Positions 1-7,429 of a DNA stretch of 27,912 nt are shown here, piece after piece. This DNA comes from Bacteroidales bacterium UBA3684. Lineage in GTDB: Bacteria > Bacteroidota > Bacteroidia > Bacteroidales > P3. The notes below the pieces were generated by a model that was given only the letters and a program-made list of their open reading frames with translations, searched no databases and was not told where the DNA came from. Position 1 is the stretch's first letter, and every line of letters begins with the position of its first letter. A program made the translations under genes and the position numbers. The stretch spans positions 1-27,912 of the forward strand of contig DFIZ01000028.1 of the NCBI GenBank assembly GCA_002372855.1, given 5' to 3'.

Positions 1-7
1 CTATATA

Positions 8-58
8 AGAAGTATATGAGAAGTATATGAGAACGATATAAGAACGATATAAGAAATG
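8..58. repeat. 11-bp tandem repeat, left copy
   Basis: Two units of AGAAGTATATG (8-18, 19-29), two of AGAACGATATA (30-40, 41-51) and a partial unit. Positions 7-58 are identical to 27861-27912 at the other end of the window. Confidence 0.9.
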
Positions 59-103
59 CCGAATTATGAACCTCTTCGACCCCTCTCGGACCCCTCCTAT
101 CGG

Positions 104-312
104 GAGACGCGGCATGCCGCGTCTCTACATTGGGGGTGGGAGATGTCCTCGTTTGTAGAGACGCGGCATGCCGCGTCTCCCAGTAGACGTTCCCGCCTGT
201 AGAGACGCAGCGTGCTGCGTCTCACTGTAGACAGAGGTATCGTTTGGAGACGCAGCACGCTGCGTCTCTACAGAGGCGGTTGTTTTCACGGAGACGCGGC
301 ATGCCGCGTCTC
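104..312. repeat. Array of five GAGACGC palindromes
   Basis: Five 22-bp palindromes at 104-125, 158-179, 202-223, 247-268 and 291-312. Copies 1, 2 and 5 have a perfect GAGACGCGGCA half-site; copies 3 and 4 have GAGACGCAGC halves and are exact reverse complements of each other (centres GT and AC). Centre-to-centre spacing is about 44-54 bp. Most carry a GTA/TAC flank on one side. The last copy ends 9 bp after the radA stop and may act as a terminator or mRNA 3-prime stabiliser for the minus-strand operon. Confidence 0.93.
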
Positions 313-320
313 CGCATAAG

Positions 321-1760
321 TCAGGCAAAGAGGGCGCGGAAGGTTTCCTCGATGACACTGACGGGAACGATTTCGATGTGGTAGCGGCGGGCGTCGATTT
401 CCTTGAGGTTGTATTTGGAAATGAATATCTTCTCGAATCCCAGGCGGTCGGCCTCGGCAATGCGCTGTTCCACACGGCTGACGGGGCGCACCTCGCCGCT
501 CAGACCCAACTCGGCGGCGAAGGCTATGCGGGGCGAGATGGGGATGTCGACGTTGGACGAGAGGATGGAGCAGGCCACGGCAAGGTCGATGGCGGGGTCG
601 TTGACACGGATGCCGCCGGCGATGTTGAGGAAGACGTCCTTGGTGCCGAGCTTGAAACCGCAACGTTTCTCCAGAACAGCCAACAGCATGCTCAAACGCC
701 TCATGTCGAATCCGTTGGCGTTGCGCTGCGGGGTGCCGTAGACGGCGCTGGAGACGAGGCTCTGCACCTCGATGAACATGGGGCGGACGCCCTCGAGGGT
801 GGCGGCCACGGCGGCGCCGCTGAGGGTCTCGTCGCGCTGGCCCAGGAGGAATTCGCTGGGGTTGGGCACCTCGCGCAGGCCGTTGCCCTGCATCTCGAAG
901 ATGCCTATCTCGGCCGTGGAGCCGAAGCGGTTCTTCAGCGCGCGGAGGATGCGGTAGCCGTAGTTGCGGTCGCCCTCGAACTGGAGGACGGCATCGACTA
1001 TGTGCTCCATCACCTTGGGTCCGGCGAGGGTGCCGTCCTTGGTGATGTGGCCGATGAGGAGCACGGGGACTCCGGTGGTCTTGGCGTAGTGCTGGAACTC
1101 GGTGGTGCACTGGCGTATCTGGCTCACGCTGCCGGCGGGCGACTCCACGTCCTCGGTGGTGATGGTCTGAATGGAATCCACGATGAGGAGGTCGGGCTGC
1201 ACGGCGTCGATATGCTCGAAGATGCGCTGCGTGACCGTCTCGGAGACGACGTAAAGGTCTGGTGTGGCAGAGTGGCTGAGTGACTGAGTGGCTGAGTCAT
1301 CTGACTGCGTAGCCACTCTGCCACTCTGCGACTCTGTCACTCTGCCACTCTCCAACCTGTCGGCGCGCATCTTAATCTGCTGTTCGCTTTCCTCGCCGCT
1401 GACGTAGAGGAGCTTGCGGTCGTGAATGGAGAGGGCCGTCTGCAGCAGGAGGGTGCTCTTGCCGATGCCGGGCTCGCCGCCGAGGAGCAGCAGGCTGCCG
1501 GGGACGATGCCGCCGCCGAGCACACGGTCGAACTCGGCGCAGTGGGTGGGGATGCGACGGGTTTCGCTGTAGGTAACATCTTGTATACGTTTTGGAAGCG
1601 ATTGCATCTTTCCGCTTTCCACTTTCCGTTTTCCACTTTCCGTTTTCACCACCTCCTCGACGAAGGTGCCGAACTTGCCGCACTCCGGGCAGCGGCCGAG
1701 CCACGAGCTGCTCTGATAGCCGCATTCCTGACAGAAATAATATGATTTCGCTTTTGCCAT
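321..1760 (-). CDS. radA: DNA repair protein RadA (with two in-frame repeat insertions)
   Basis: RadA is a cytosolic RecA-like ATPase/helicase that promotes branch migration during homologous recombination. The sequence shows a four-cysteine zinc finger (C10, C13, C24, C27), Walker A GGEPGIGKST at residues 94-103, Walker B LLIVD at 191-195, the RadA signature KNRFG at 276-280 and a Lon-protease-like C-terminal domain ending in ETFRALFA. At 479 aa it is somewhat longer than the usual 450-460. The excess is explained by a Ser/Thr-rich insertion at residues 137-167, between MRADRL and LYVVSET, encoded by octamer repeats. A Lys/Glu-rich stretch at residues 38-51, after the zinc finger, is encoded by heptamer repeats. 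It starts 3 bp after the ThrE-like gene stops and is the last gene of the minus-strand block. Identity is very secure. Whether the insertions affect activity is unknown. Confidence 0.97.
   Translation of the reverse strand: MAKAKSYYFCQECGYQSSSWLGRCPECGKFGTFVEEVVKTESGKRKVESGKMQSLPKRIQDVTYSETRRIPTHCAEFDRVLGGGIVPGSLLLLGGEPGIGKSTLLLQTALSIHDRKLLYVSGEESEQQIKMRADRLESGRVTESQSGRVATQSDDSATQSLSHSATPDLYVVSETVTQRIFEHIDAVQPDLLIVDSIQTITTEDVESPAGSVSQIRQCTTEFQHYAKTTGVPVLLIGHITKDGTLAGPKVMEHIVDAVLQFEGDRNYGYRILRALKNRFGSTAEIGIFEMQGNGLREVPNPSEFLLGQRDETLSGAAVAATLEGVRPMFIEVQSLVSSAVYGTPQRNANGFDMRRLSMLLAVLEKRCGFKLGTKDVFLNIAGGIRVNDPAIDLAVACSILSSNVDIPISPRIAFAAELGLSGEVRPVSRVEQRIAEADRLGFEKIFISKYNLKEIDARRYHIEIVPVSVIEETFRALFA
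1264..1353. repeat. Octamer inverted-arm repeat inside radA
   Basis: Units like GTGGCTGA run from 1264 to 1295 and units like GCCACTCT from 1312 to 1353, in opposite orientation, around a centre GACTGCGTAGCCACT (1303-1317). In frame, it encodes RadA residues 137-167. Confidence 0.92.
1608..1649. repeat. Heptamer repeat (CTTTCCG type) inside radA
   Basis: Six heptamers of CTTTCCG/CTTTCCA/TTTTCCA, 42 bp or 14 codons, encoding RadA residues 38-51 after the zinc finger. A single arm only. Same family as 17424-17512 and 21112-21144. Confidence 0.9.
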
Positions 1761-1763
1761 AGT

Positions 1764-3089
1764 CTAATGATTTTTAACTTGTTTACGCTGCAGACGCGAC
1801 GCCAGGGCGGCAGCGAGGATGATGGCGCCGGCGATGGCGATGGTCACCTTGAGGGCGGTGAAGCCTGTGGTGGCGGCGAGGCGTAGCTGGTTGGTTATGA
1901 TATAGTAAGCCGTCCAGAAGATGCCGCCGCCGGGAACCAGGGGGATGATGCCGCAGATGAGGAACACCGTGACGGGGCAGCGCCGGGTGACGGCCAGCAA
2001 GTGCGCCATGACGGCCACGGCGAGGGCGCCGAGGAAGGCGGCGCCGACCACATGGGTGGGGCCTGCCGATGCCAGCAGCAGGTAGACAGCCCAGCCCGCC
2101 GTGCCGGCCAAGCCGCAGTCGAGATAATAGCGCCTCGGGGCGCCGAAGAGGGCGGAGAAGCCAATGGTGCCGATGAAGGCCGCGGGGAGCTGGAAGTACC
2201 AGGCGGAGGCCAGGGGGTCCTTCACCGGTGCCCCGAGTTGCATGATGCCTCCGGCAAAGAGACCTTCGACGATGAAGGCCAGGGCGACGCCGAGGGCGAT
2301 GCAAAGGAAGGCCAGGAAGGCGTCGGTGAGGCGCGTGGTGCCGGCGATGTAGTCCTCGTTGGCCAGGTCGCGGATGCCGTTGGTGAAGGGCACTCCGGGC
2401 ACGAGGGCTATGATGGTGCCGATGATCATGTTGGGGAGATGGAGAGGGGCTGAGGGGGTGAGTGGCTGGGTGGCTGAGGGACTAAGTAGCTGGGTGGCTG
2501 AGTGGACGGCGAGGATGCAGAGCAGGCCACCGACAAGGCCTCCGGCGACGTTGCCGATGAGGCGCGAGAGGTGGGGGGTGACGTAGGCCATGAAGGTTCC
2601 TAAGAGGAGACCGCAGGCGAGGGTGACAGCGGCATCGGTCAGGCTGCCGCCGAAGAGGATGCTGAAGGCGGAGACGCCGAGGGCGATGCCGAGGATGATT
2701 TCCCAGGCGGGATGGCCGGGGGCGGTGCGGATGGCCTGCAGACGGGAGGCGAGCTCGGGGACCGGCATTGGAGTGGCTGGGTGGCTGGGGGACTGAGGGG
2801 CTGAGGGGCCGGCAGGATGCCGGCGCTCCACGTCGCGGCTCAGTTGGTTCACCTCCACCACACGGCTGAGCTGGGTGCCCTTGATGGGGATGAACTCGGC
2901 GCGGGCGTAGTGCTGGCCGGTGGCGATGATGCCGTTGCTGAGGACGAAGAAGCTCTCGTCCTCGACGCCGTAGGCTGCGGCGATGCGTTCCATGGTCTCC
3001 TCCACGCGGCTGATTTCCGCGCCGTTCTCGAGGAGGATGTGGCCGGCCTCGGTGGCCAGCTGCAGGGCCTGTTCCTGGTCAGCGGTCAT
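1764..3089 (-). CDS. Threonine/serine exporter (ThrE) family protein
   Basis: Polytopic inner-membrane protein of the ThrE family, whose characterised members export threonine and serine. At 441 aa it looks like the fused form, with the ThrE and ThrE_2 halves in one chain. The N-terminal soluble part (LATEAGHILLENGAEISRVE, residues about 10-30) is typical of the family and about ten hydrophobic segments follow, including a LVPGVPFTNGIRDL-type motif and a second PLVPGGGIFW-type motif near the C-terminus. Its ATG overlaps the stop of the upstream membrane protein as ATGA (3086-3089), implying translational coupling. Two Ser/Pro/Thr-rich in-frame insertions are encoded by octamer repeats, at nt 2771-2829 (between the soluble part and the first TM) and 2446-2505 (a loop between TMs). 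An SstT-type serine/threonine importer lies elsewhere in the window; a functional link is inference. Confidence 0.88.
   Translation of the reverse strand: MTADQEQALQLATEAGHILLENGAEISRVEETMERIAAAYGVEDESFFVLSNGIIATGQHYARAEFIPIKGTQLSRVVEVNQLSRDVERRHPAGPSAPQSPSHPATPMPVPELASRLQAIRTAPGHPAWEIILGIALGVSAFSILFGGSLTDAAVTLACGLLLGTFMAYVTPHLSRLIGNVAGGLVGGLLCILAVHSATQLLSPSATQPLTPSAPLHLPNMIIGTIIALVPGVPFTNGIRDLANEDYIAGTTRLTDAFLAFLCIALGVALAFIVEGLFAGGIMQLGAPVKDPLASAWYFQLPAAFIGTIGFSALFGAPRRYYLDCGLAGTAGWAVYLLLASAGPTHVVGAAFLGALAVAVMAHLLAVTRRCPVTVFLICGIIPLVPGGGIFWTAYYIITNQLRLAATTGFTALKVTIAIAGAIILAAALASRLQRKQVKNH
2446..2505. repeat. Octamer repeat inside the ThrE-like gene (1)
   Basis: Seven octamers of the GTGGCTGA type with point variants. 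On the coding strand they read TCAGCCAC, the stop-free orientation, giving SATQ/LSPSATQPL-type peptide in a loop between TM helices. Confidence 0.88.
2771..2829. repeat. Octamer repeat fused to a GCCGGC palindrome in the ThrE-like gene (2)
   Basis: Five octamers (2771-2810) of the GAGTGGCT type run directly into a 22-bp element (2808-2829): GCCGGC, AGGAT, GCCGGC, GCTCC. Two unrelated repeat families share one insertion site, in the linker before the first TM helix. Confidence 0.9.
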
Positions 3090-3709
3090 TCGTCGAGGGG
3101 TTTGTAGAAATCGTTGCGATAGAGGAAGATTACGCTATAGCATAGCGACGTGAGAAAAGAGGTTGCATGCGCGACAATGTCCACTGTTGTATACAGGCCG
3201 TCCCACATCATGTTGCCGGAAAAGGCCGAGAGAAGGGAGAATATCAGCGAACTGAGCAGCGGCAACGCCACGGCACCGCAGGTAAACGCTATGGCCAGCA
3301 CGTTGAGTCTCGCCATGAACATGCGGACAATGGCGAAAAGCGTGACGACCGTGTAGGCCAATGACAATGTGCCCAAAACATAGTACTTCCACATGGCATC
3401 GGGGTCCGGCAAGGGGTCTTGGGGGAAGAACCCGTTGACGAATGCCATCAGTTTGTCGGCCGTCAGCGTTATCAGCAGCGTCAGCATCAGCTTCGGGAAA
3501 CGGCCCGACCATTTGGCACCGCGGTACATGCAGTAGACGGAATACAGCAGGATGGCGAGATAGCCGAAGGCGAAAACATGCTTCACTATCTGGTACAACG
3601 CCGACGGGTAGTCGTCGGTGCAGTAGTGCCATATTTCGTCGATGGCGAACAGCGGCGGCAGCAGCGCCACTACGATTTCCCAGGTTTTGTATTTTTTTAA
3701 AAAGTCCAT
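3086..3709 (-). CDS. Hypothetical polytopic membrane protein
   Basis: Protein of 207 aa that I do not recognise. It has about five or six hydrophobic segments (roughly residues 10-24, 43-62, 73-90, 108-130, 135-160 and 178-198) and a short positively charged N-terminus (MDFLKKYKTW). There is no signal peptide and no catalytic motif I can identify. It starts 5 bp after the stop of the upstream small membrane gene and overlaps the ThrE gene by 4 bp, so it is almost certainly co-transcribed. It contains none of the repeat insertions seen in neighbouring genes. That it is a real gene is supported by tight packing, a sensible hydrophobicity profile and the ATGA overlap. Confidence 0.8.
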   Translation of the reverse strand: MDFLKKYKTWEIVVALLPPLFAIDEIWHYCTDDYPSALYQIVKHVFAFGYLAILLYSVYCMYRGAKWSGRFPKLMLTLLITLTADKLMAFVNGFFPQDPLPDPDAMWKYYVLGTLSLAYTVVTLFAIVRMFMARLNVLAIAFTCGAVALPLLSSLIFSLLSAFSGNMMWDGLYTTVDIVAHATSFLTSLCYSVIFLYRNDFYKPLDE

Positions 3710-3714
3710 TGTAT

Positions 3715-4248
3715 TTACAAATTCTTTAACCGTTGGTTTAACATGTCATATATTGTCTGTGGTTTCTTGTTCAGATACTCAATTCCAATACGATTCTTCG
3801 CACAAAGGAGTAAAGCATTGGCATTCCACGGTCTATCCCCTCCCATTTCTGAATAATGTCGTATCCGACTTTGTGGCACGTACTTGCGATAGTGAACATT
3901 AATTACACCAAGTCCCTTGCCGTATCTCGTTGGTATTGTATCTAACTCAAATCGTTCAATGTCGGCAAAGAGGAATTCCTGCCTCTTGCACCCATGCTGA
4001 CATACCACCTTGTCATCCATAATTATAATGGCGGGACGTTTCGTCAAGCGCTCCCACAGGGCATAAACAAAGTAGAATATTGGCATTAAACCCAATATAA
4101 TAAAGCCAACCCATCCTTCCCACTCTTTTCTTGCTGAGGGAACAGCTGCTAATAACCATATATCCATGCCCCAGAATGCCAAAAGACCGAGGAGTGCCCA
4201 CCAGAACCTTCCTCCGCAAAGGGAATGGTATATACGAACTTCATTCAT
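3715..4248 (-). CDS. Small membrane protein, STM3941-like (two TM plus PH-like domain)
   Basis: I place the start at the ATG at 4246-4248 (MNEVRIYHSL), giving 177 aa. The open frame continues upstream to 4656, but that part is an out-of-frame shadow of the U32 gene. Two hydrophobic segments (about residues 14-36 and 45-66) are followed by a soluble beta-rich region (RPAIIIMDDKVV, then FADIERFEL) and a C-terminal amphipathic helix (IYDMLNQRL). This layout resembles the STM3941 family, whose function is not established as far as I know. The region is visibly less GC-rich than its neighbours, which may mark a more recent or less constrained insertion into the operon. It begins 4 bp after the U32 stop and ends 5 bp before the next gene. 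The family assignment is by overall pattern, not a diagnostic motif. Confidence 0.75.
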   Translation of the reverse strand: MNEVRIYHSLCGGRFWWALLGLLAFWGMDIWLLAAVPSARKEWEGWVGFIILGLMPIFYFVYALWERLTKRPAIIIMDDKVVCQHGCKRQEFLFADIERFELDTIPTRYGKGLGVINVHYRKYVPQSRIRHYSEMGGDRPWNANALLLCAKNRIGIEYLNKKPQTIYDMLNQRLKNL

Positions 4249-4252
4249 TGCT

Positions 4253-5644
4253 TTAGAATTCGTCGATGAGTTTGTCGATGCGGTAGACCTTGTCGCCGCG
4301 GTGGACACCCCTCCGGCCTGCGGCCACCTCCCCTTGGGAAGGGGAGGAATCGTCGTTTTTGAAGCCTGCGGCCACCTCCCCTTGGGAAGGGGAGGAATCC
4401 TCGATTTTGAAGCTGAAGCGGTCGCCCTGGTGGACCTCGGGGACGGGGTCGCGGTCGGTGCGGAGCTCTTGGATGGTGGCGCGGTAGACGCCGGTGGTTT
4501 CGCCGATGACCATGATTTCGTCGCCGACGCGGAGGGTTTCGTTGGTCTGTAGCTGTACCTCGGCCACGCCGATACGGCCGAAGTAGTTGTGCACAGGGCC
4601 GAGGTAGACCTTGTTTTCGGTGGCCTGCGAGCCGTAGCGTTCGCTCCACTCGCCAAGACGGCGACCGAGGTAGTATCCGTCCCAGAAGCCGCGGTTGAAG
4701 ACTGTCGAAAGGCGGCGTGTCCATTCGGCGATGCGCTCCTGCGTGTAGGTGCCGTTGGCGATGGCCTCCACGGCCTCGCGGTAGCACTCGGTGACGGTGC
4801 GGACGTAGTCGGCGCTACGGCCGCGCCCCTCGATTTTCAGCACGCGCACCCCGGCTTTCACAATTTTGTCCAGGAAACCGATGGTGCAAAGGTCCTTGGG
4901 CGACATGATGTACTCGTTGTCGATCTCCAGTTCCAGGTCACTCTCCTTGTCTTTGACGATGTAGCCGCGACGGCAGGGCTGGAGGCAGGCGCCGCGGTTG
5001 GCGGAGTAGTTGTAGTTGTCGAGCGAGAGGTAGCACTTGCCGCTGACGCTCATGCAGAGGGCACCGTGGGCGAAGACCTCCACCTGCACCAGCTCGCCCT
5101 TGGGGCCGCGGATGTCGTTGTCGCGGATGAACTGTGTGATTTCCGCCACCTGGCGGAGCGACAGCTCGCGGGCGGTGACGATGACGTCGGCGAAGCGCGA
5201 ATAATAGCGCACAGCCTCGATGTTGGAGACGTTGCACTGGGTGGAGATGTGCACCTCGAGGCCGATTTGGTTGGCGTGGGTGATGACGGCCATATCGCTG
5301 GCGATGATGGCCGATATTCCGGCCTCCCTGGCGGCTTGTAGCAGGGCGTGCATCTCCTCGATTTCATTATTATATATAATGGTGTTCACCGTGAGGTAGG
5401 TGCGCACGGGGAGCCTCTGTGGCCTCACCCCTGCCCCCTCTCCAGAGGGAGAGGGGAAAGCTGCCGCATTGTTGCAGATTTCGACGATACGCGGGAGGTC
5501 GCCGACGGTGAAGTTGGCGGCCGAGCGCGAGCGCATATTCAGTTTGCCGACGCCGAAGTAAACGGCGTTGGCGCCGCCCTGGATGGCGGCCTGCAGGCTC
5601 TCGTAGGAGCCCACGGGCGACATGATTTCTATCCTATTCTGCAT
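4253..5644 (-). CDS. U32 family protein, TrhP/YegQ-like (probable tRNA hydroxylation)
   Basis: The U32 signature is clear: EVFAHGALCMSVSGKCYLS with its two cysteines (around residue 195), followed by NRGACLQPCRRGY with two more. These cysteines are known or proposed iron-sulfur ligands in the family. The N-terminus (ELMSPVGS-like, with QGGANAVYFGV) is a typical U32 TIM-barrel start. The C-terminal beta-barrel extension and length fit the TrhP (YegQ) branch, which takes part in 5-hydroxylation of tRNA U34, better than the shorter UbiU/UbiV; this sub-assignment is inference. The 463 aa include two foreign-looking stretches: PSPSGEGAGVRP after residue about 60, and a duplicated SSPSQGEVAAG near the C-terminus from a 48-bp tandem duplication (4316-4399). 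Its start overlaps the upstream hydrolase by 11 bp. Confidence 0.88.
   Translation of the reverse strand: MQNRIEIMSPVGSYESLQAAIQGGANAVYFGVGKLNMRSRSAANFTVGDLPRIVEICNNAAAFPSPSGEGAGVRPQRLPVRTYLTVNTIIYNNEIEEMHALLQAAREAGISAIIASDMAVITHANQIGLEVHISTQCNVSNIEAVRYYSRFADVIVTARELSLRQVAEITQFIRDNDIRGPKGELVQVEVFAHGALCMSVSGKCYLSLDNYNYSANRGACLQPCRRGYIVKDKESDLELEIDNEYIMSPKDLCTIGFLDKIVKAGVRVLKIEGRGRSADYVRTVTECYREAVEAIANGTYTQERIAEWTRRLSTVFNRGFWDGYYLGRRLGEWSERYGSQATENKVYLGPVHNYFGRIGVAEVQLQTNETLRVGDEIMVIGETTGVYRATIQELRTDRDPVPEVHQGDRFSFKIEDSSPSQGEVAAGFKNDDSSPSQGEVAAGRRGVHRGDKVYRIDKLIDEF
4316..4399. repeat. 48-bp tandem duplication carrying a CCTCCCCTT palindrome in the U32 gene
   Basis: Two copies (starting 4316 and 4364) of a unit with the hairpin CCTCCCCTT-GGG-AAGGGGAGG. 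The 48-bp period includes host codons (FK + acidic residues), so the gene was duplicated locally after insertion. Encodes SSPSQGEVAAG twice. Confidence 0.93.
5435..5456. repeat. CCCCTCTCC palindrome in the U32 gene
   Basis: Arms CCCCTCTCC and GGAGAGGGG around AGAG, in a larger insertion encoding PSPSGEGAGVRP. Related in style to 4316-4399 and 24671-24717. Confidence 0.85.
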
Positions 5645-6554
5645 AGAGGTCTTTGAGGTTCATGGTGGTCCACTTGGAGGGGACGAGCTTGGAGTCTGTC
5701 ATGGTGGCGTCGAGGTTGGTGATGCGTCCAGCAAGGGCCTGTTCCACAAAGCCGCAGAAGAGGTCCACGCTGCCGGGCAGCCAGGTGGCCACCTCGTGGC
5801 CGACGCCGGGAAAGCGGATGATCCAGCAGGGGATGTCCTGCTTCTGCATCTGCTTGTAGACCTTCTTGGCGCCGTAGAGGGCATAGGAGAGCACAGGCGG
5901 GAACTTCTTGTAGGACACTATCTTGTCCTTTTCGCCGTGGAGGAGCATGGTGGGTGCCGGAGGGGTCTTCCAGGTGGGTTTGCCGTGGCTCATGATGCCG
6001 CCGGAATAGGGCACCACAGCGGCAGGCTTCCACCCACGAGGGAGCACGGAGACCTGCGGCAGGCCGTTGGCACGGCACCAGTCGAGCTGCAGCACGGTGA
6101 TGGCGCCAGCGGAGGAGCCGGTCAGCACTAGGCGGGAGGTGTCGACGTCCAGCTCGGCGGCGTGGTCGCACACCCAGCGGACGGCGGCGGCGCAGTCCTC
6201 GACGGCAAGGTCGATGCAATATTGGAACATGCCCTGCAGACCTCTGATACCGCTGAACTCCTTCGTCTTGACGGTGTCCTTCAGGCCCAGGCGGTAGTCG
6301 ATGCTGACGACGGTGTAGCCACGCTCGGAGAGGAGGTTGCCGATTGTGCGCTGCAGGCCGTTATTGCGCTCGCCGCTGACGAAGCCGCCACCGAAGACCG
6401 CCAGCACACAAGCCTTGTCGGCACGGGGCTGGGCCGGGCGGTAGACGTCAAGGTAGAGCGTCGAGTCGCGTTGGACGAAGGGGTAGGTCTTCACCTCCTG
6501 GGCCTGCGCCAGCGTGAAGCAGAATGCAAATAACAGCAAGGTTAGTTTTTTCAT
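5634..6554 (-). CDS. Secreted alpha/beta hydrolase (carboxylesterase-like)
   Basis: A 306-aa exported hydrolase. The N-terminus MKKLTLLLFAFCFTLAQA is a Sec signal peptide with likely cleavage after residue 18. The fold markers are an oxyanion-hole region VFGGGFVSG (about 53-61), the nucleophile elbow G146-S147-S148-A149-G150 with S148 as predicted nucleophile, D210 in LLHGEKD as probable acid and H253 in GVGHEV as probable base. This is the HSL/BD-FAE-like esterase arrangement; the substrate cannot be read from the sequence, although acetyl or feruloyl esters of glycans would fit the enzymes on the other strand. It starts 25 bp downstream of the lipoprotein gene and its last 11 bp overlap the U32 gene. 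No repeat insertion is visible in it. Confidence 0.88.
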   Translation of the reverse strand: MKKLTLLLFAFCFTLAQAQEVKTYPFVQRDSTLYLDVYRPAQPRADKACVLAVFGGGFVSGERNNGLQRTIGNLLSERGYTVVSIDYRLGLKDTVKTKEFSGIRGLQGMFQYCIDLAVEDCAAAVRWVCDHAAELDVDTSRLVLTGSSAGAITVLQLDWCRANGLPQVSVLPRGWKPAAVVPYSGGIMSHGKPTWKTPPAPTMLLHGEKDKIVSYKKFPPVLSYALYGAKKVYKQMQKQDIPCWIIRFPGVGHEVATWLPGSVDLFCGFVEQALAGRITNLDATMTDSKLVPSKWTTMNLKDLYAE

Positions 6555-6579
6555 TACAGTTGTAGTTTTAGTTTAAGTA

Positions 6580-7338
6580 TTAGAGGCTGAAGGTGAAGCC
6601 GGTGGAGATGGTGAAGAGGTCGGCGGTGAAGGGGCCGGAATAGCTGTCGGAAGCGAAGATGTCGCTGAGCCAGTTGAAGCCAACCTTGACGTTGAACTTC
6701 ATCCGCTCGCCGCCGATGCGGAAGAGGAACTGGGGCTCGACGAGGAAGTTGGCGGTGTTGTAGGTCTGGTCGCTGCCGGCAATAAGGTTGCCGTTGTCGT
6801 CATACTTCTTGTATTCGAAATCAGGCAGATAGGCACCCAGTTTGAGGCCGAAGGCCAGGTCGATGTGGGCCGCCGTGAGGTCGTGCCAGCCGATGTTGGC
6901 CTGGGCGAAGGGCAGGAAGAAGTTGCCGGAATAGCCGTACTGATGGAAAGTGGTGGTGTCGTTCTCGTTGGCGTGGGAGGAGCTGATGTTGTCGCGCCAG
7001 GCACCGCCGAGACCCAAGCCGACGTATGTCTCCACCACGGCGTTTTCGCTCAGGGGGAAGTAGGCACCGGGGGCGAGCTGGGCGTAGAGATTGTCGCCGC
7101 CATAGTTGAAGTGGGCCTGACCGGCGAGCCAGTCGTTGAAGCCGTAGGAGGCGGTGGCGTTGAGGGTGAAGACGTCAGGAATGACCCACGTCGAAAGGCC
7201 CAGCGAGGCGTCGACGCGCACGTCGTCGGCATGGTTGATCAGGGGGATGTCCACCGCCTGGGGGTGGTAGATGCTGCACGAAGAGACCGCCATTGCGGCA
7301 GCGGCAACAAGGGAGAGAACATGTATTCTTTTCATCAT
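6580..7338 (-). CDS. Outer-membrane beta-barrel-like lipoprotein, unknown function
   Basis: A 252-aa protein with a lipoprotein leader: basic MMKRIH, a hydrophobic core LVAAAAMAV and lipobox SSC with the Cys near residue 21. The body alternates polar and hydrophobic/aromatic residues in strands separated by Asp/Asn/Gly turns (for example ATASYGFNDWLAGQAHFNYG and EPQFLFRIGG), and it ends in FTISTGFTFSL with hydrophobic/aromatic alternation. This is the usual look of a small beta-barrel surface protein. I recognise no family. It is the first gene of the minus-strand block and is divergent from the DMT transporter, with a 91-bp region (7339-7429) between them. Two adjacent ATG codons (7338, 7335) could serve as start. 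Confidence 0.82.
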   Translation of the reverse strand: MMKRIHVLSLVAAAAMAVSSCSIYHPQAVDIPLINHADDVRVDASLGLSTWVIPDVFTLNATASYGFNDWLAGQAHFNYGGDNLYAQLAPGAYFPLSENAVVETYVGLGLGGAWRDNISSSHANENDTTTFHQYGYSGNFFLPFAQANIGWHDLTAAHIDLAFGLKLGAYLPDFEYKKYDDNGNLIAGSDQTYNTANFLVEPQFLFRIGGERMKFNVKVGFNWLSDIFASDSYSGPFTADLFTISTGFTFSL

Positions 7339-7429
7339 ATTACATTATTTATTTTTGAACACTGAACGCAGCAAGGGGAAAAATATTGTGTACGCGCAAT
7401 AAAAAGATTCTCTTTGCGTTTATGGCTGC
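7339..7429. promoter_or_regulatory. Divergent intergenic region, promoters for both directions expected
   Basis: AT-rich 91-bp gap between divergent genes. On the plus strand TATTTTTG at 7350-7357 matches the Bacteroidetes -7 consensus TAnnTTTG, but no TTTG is placed correctly upstream, so only half of a promoter is visible. No matching box was found on the minus strand. Confidence 0.4.

Larger units (their letters stand above)
1..320. other. Gene-free region downstream of radA
   Basis: No credible CDS. It holds an 11-mer tandem repeat (8-58), an AT-to-GC transition and five palindromes (104-312). Short open frames here are by-products of the palindromes. Confidence 0.75.

Noticed and set aside
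104..312. CRISPR array
   Set aside because: The repeats are fully palindromic, occur in two subtypes, and the spacers are short (about 22-32 bp) and uneven. No cas genes are present.
4249..4656. Extended N-terminus for the STM3941-like gene
   Set aside because: This stretch is the U32 gene in another frame, and the extra residues are low-complexity Ser/Thr/Pro/Arg. The ATG at 4248 gives the family-like start MNEVRIYHS.
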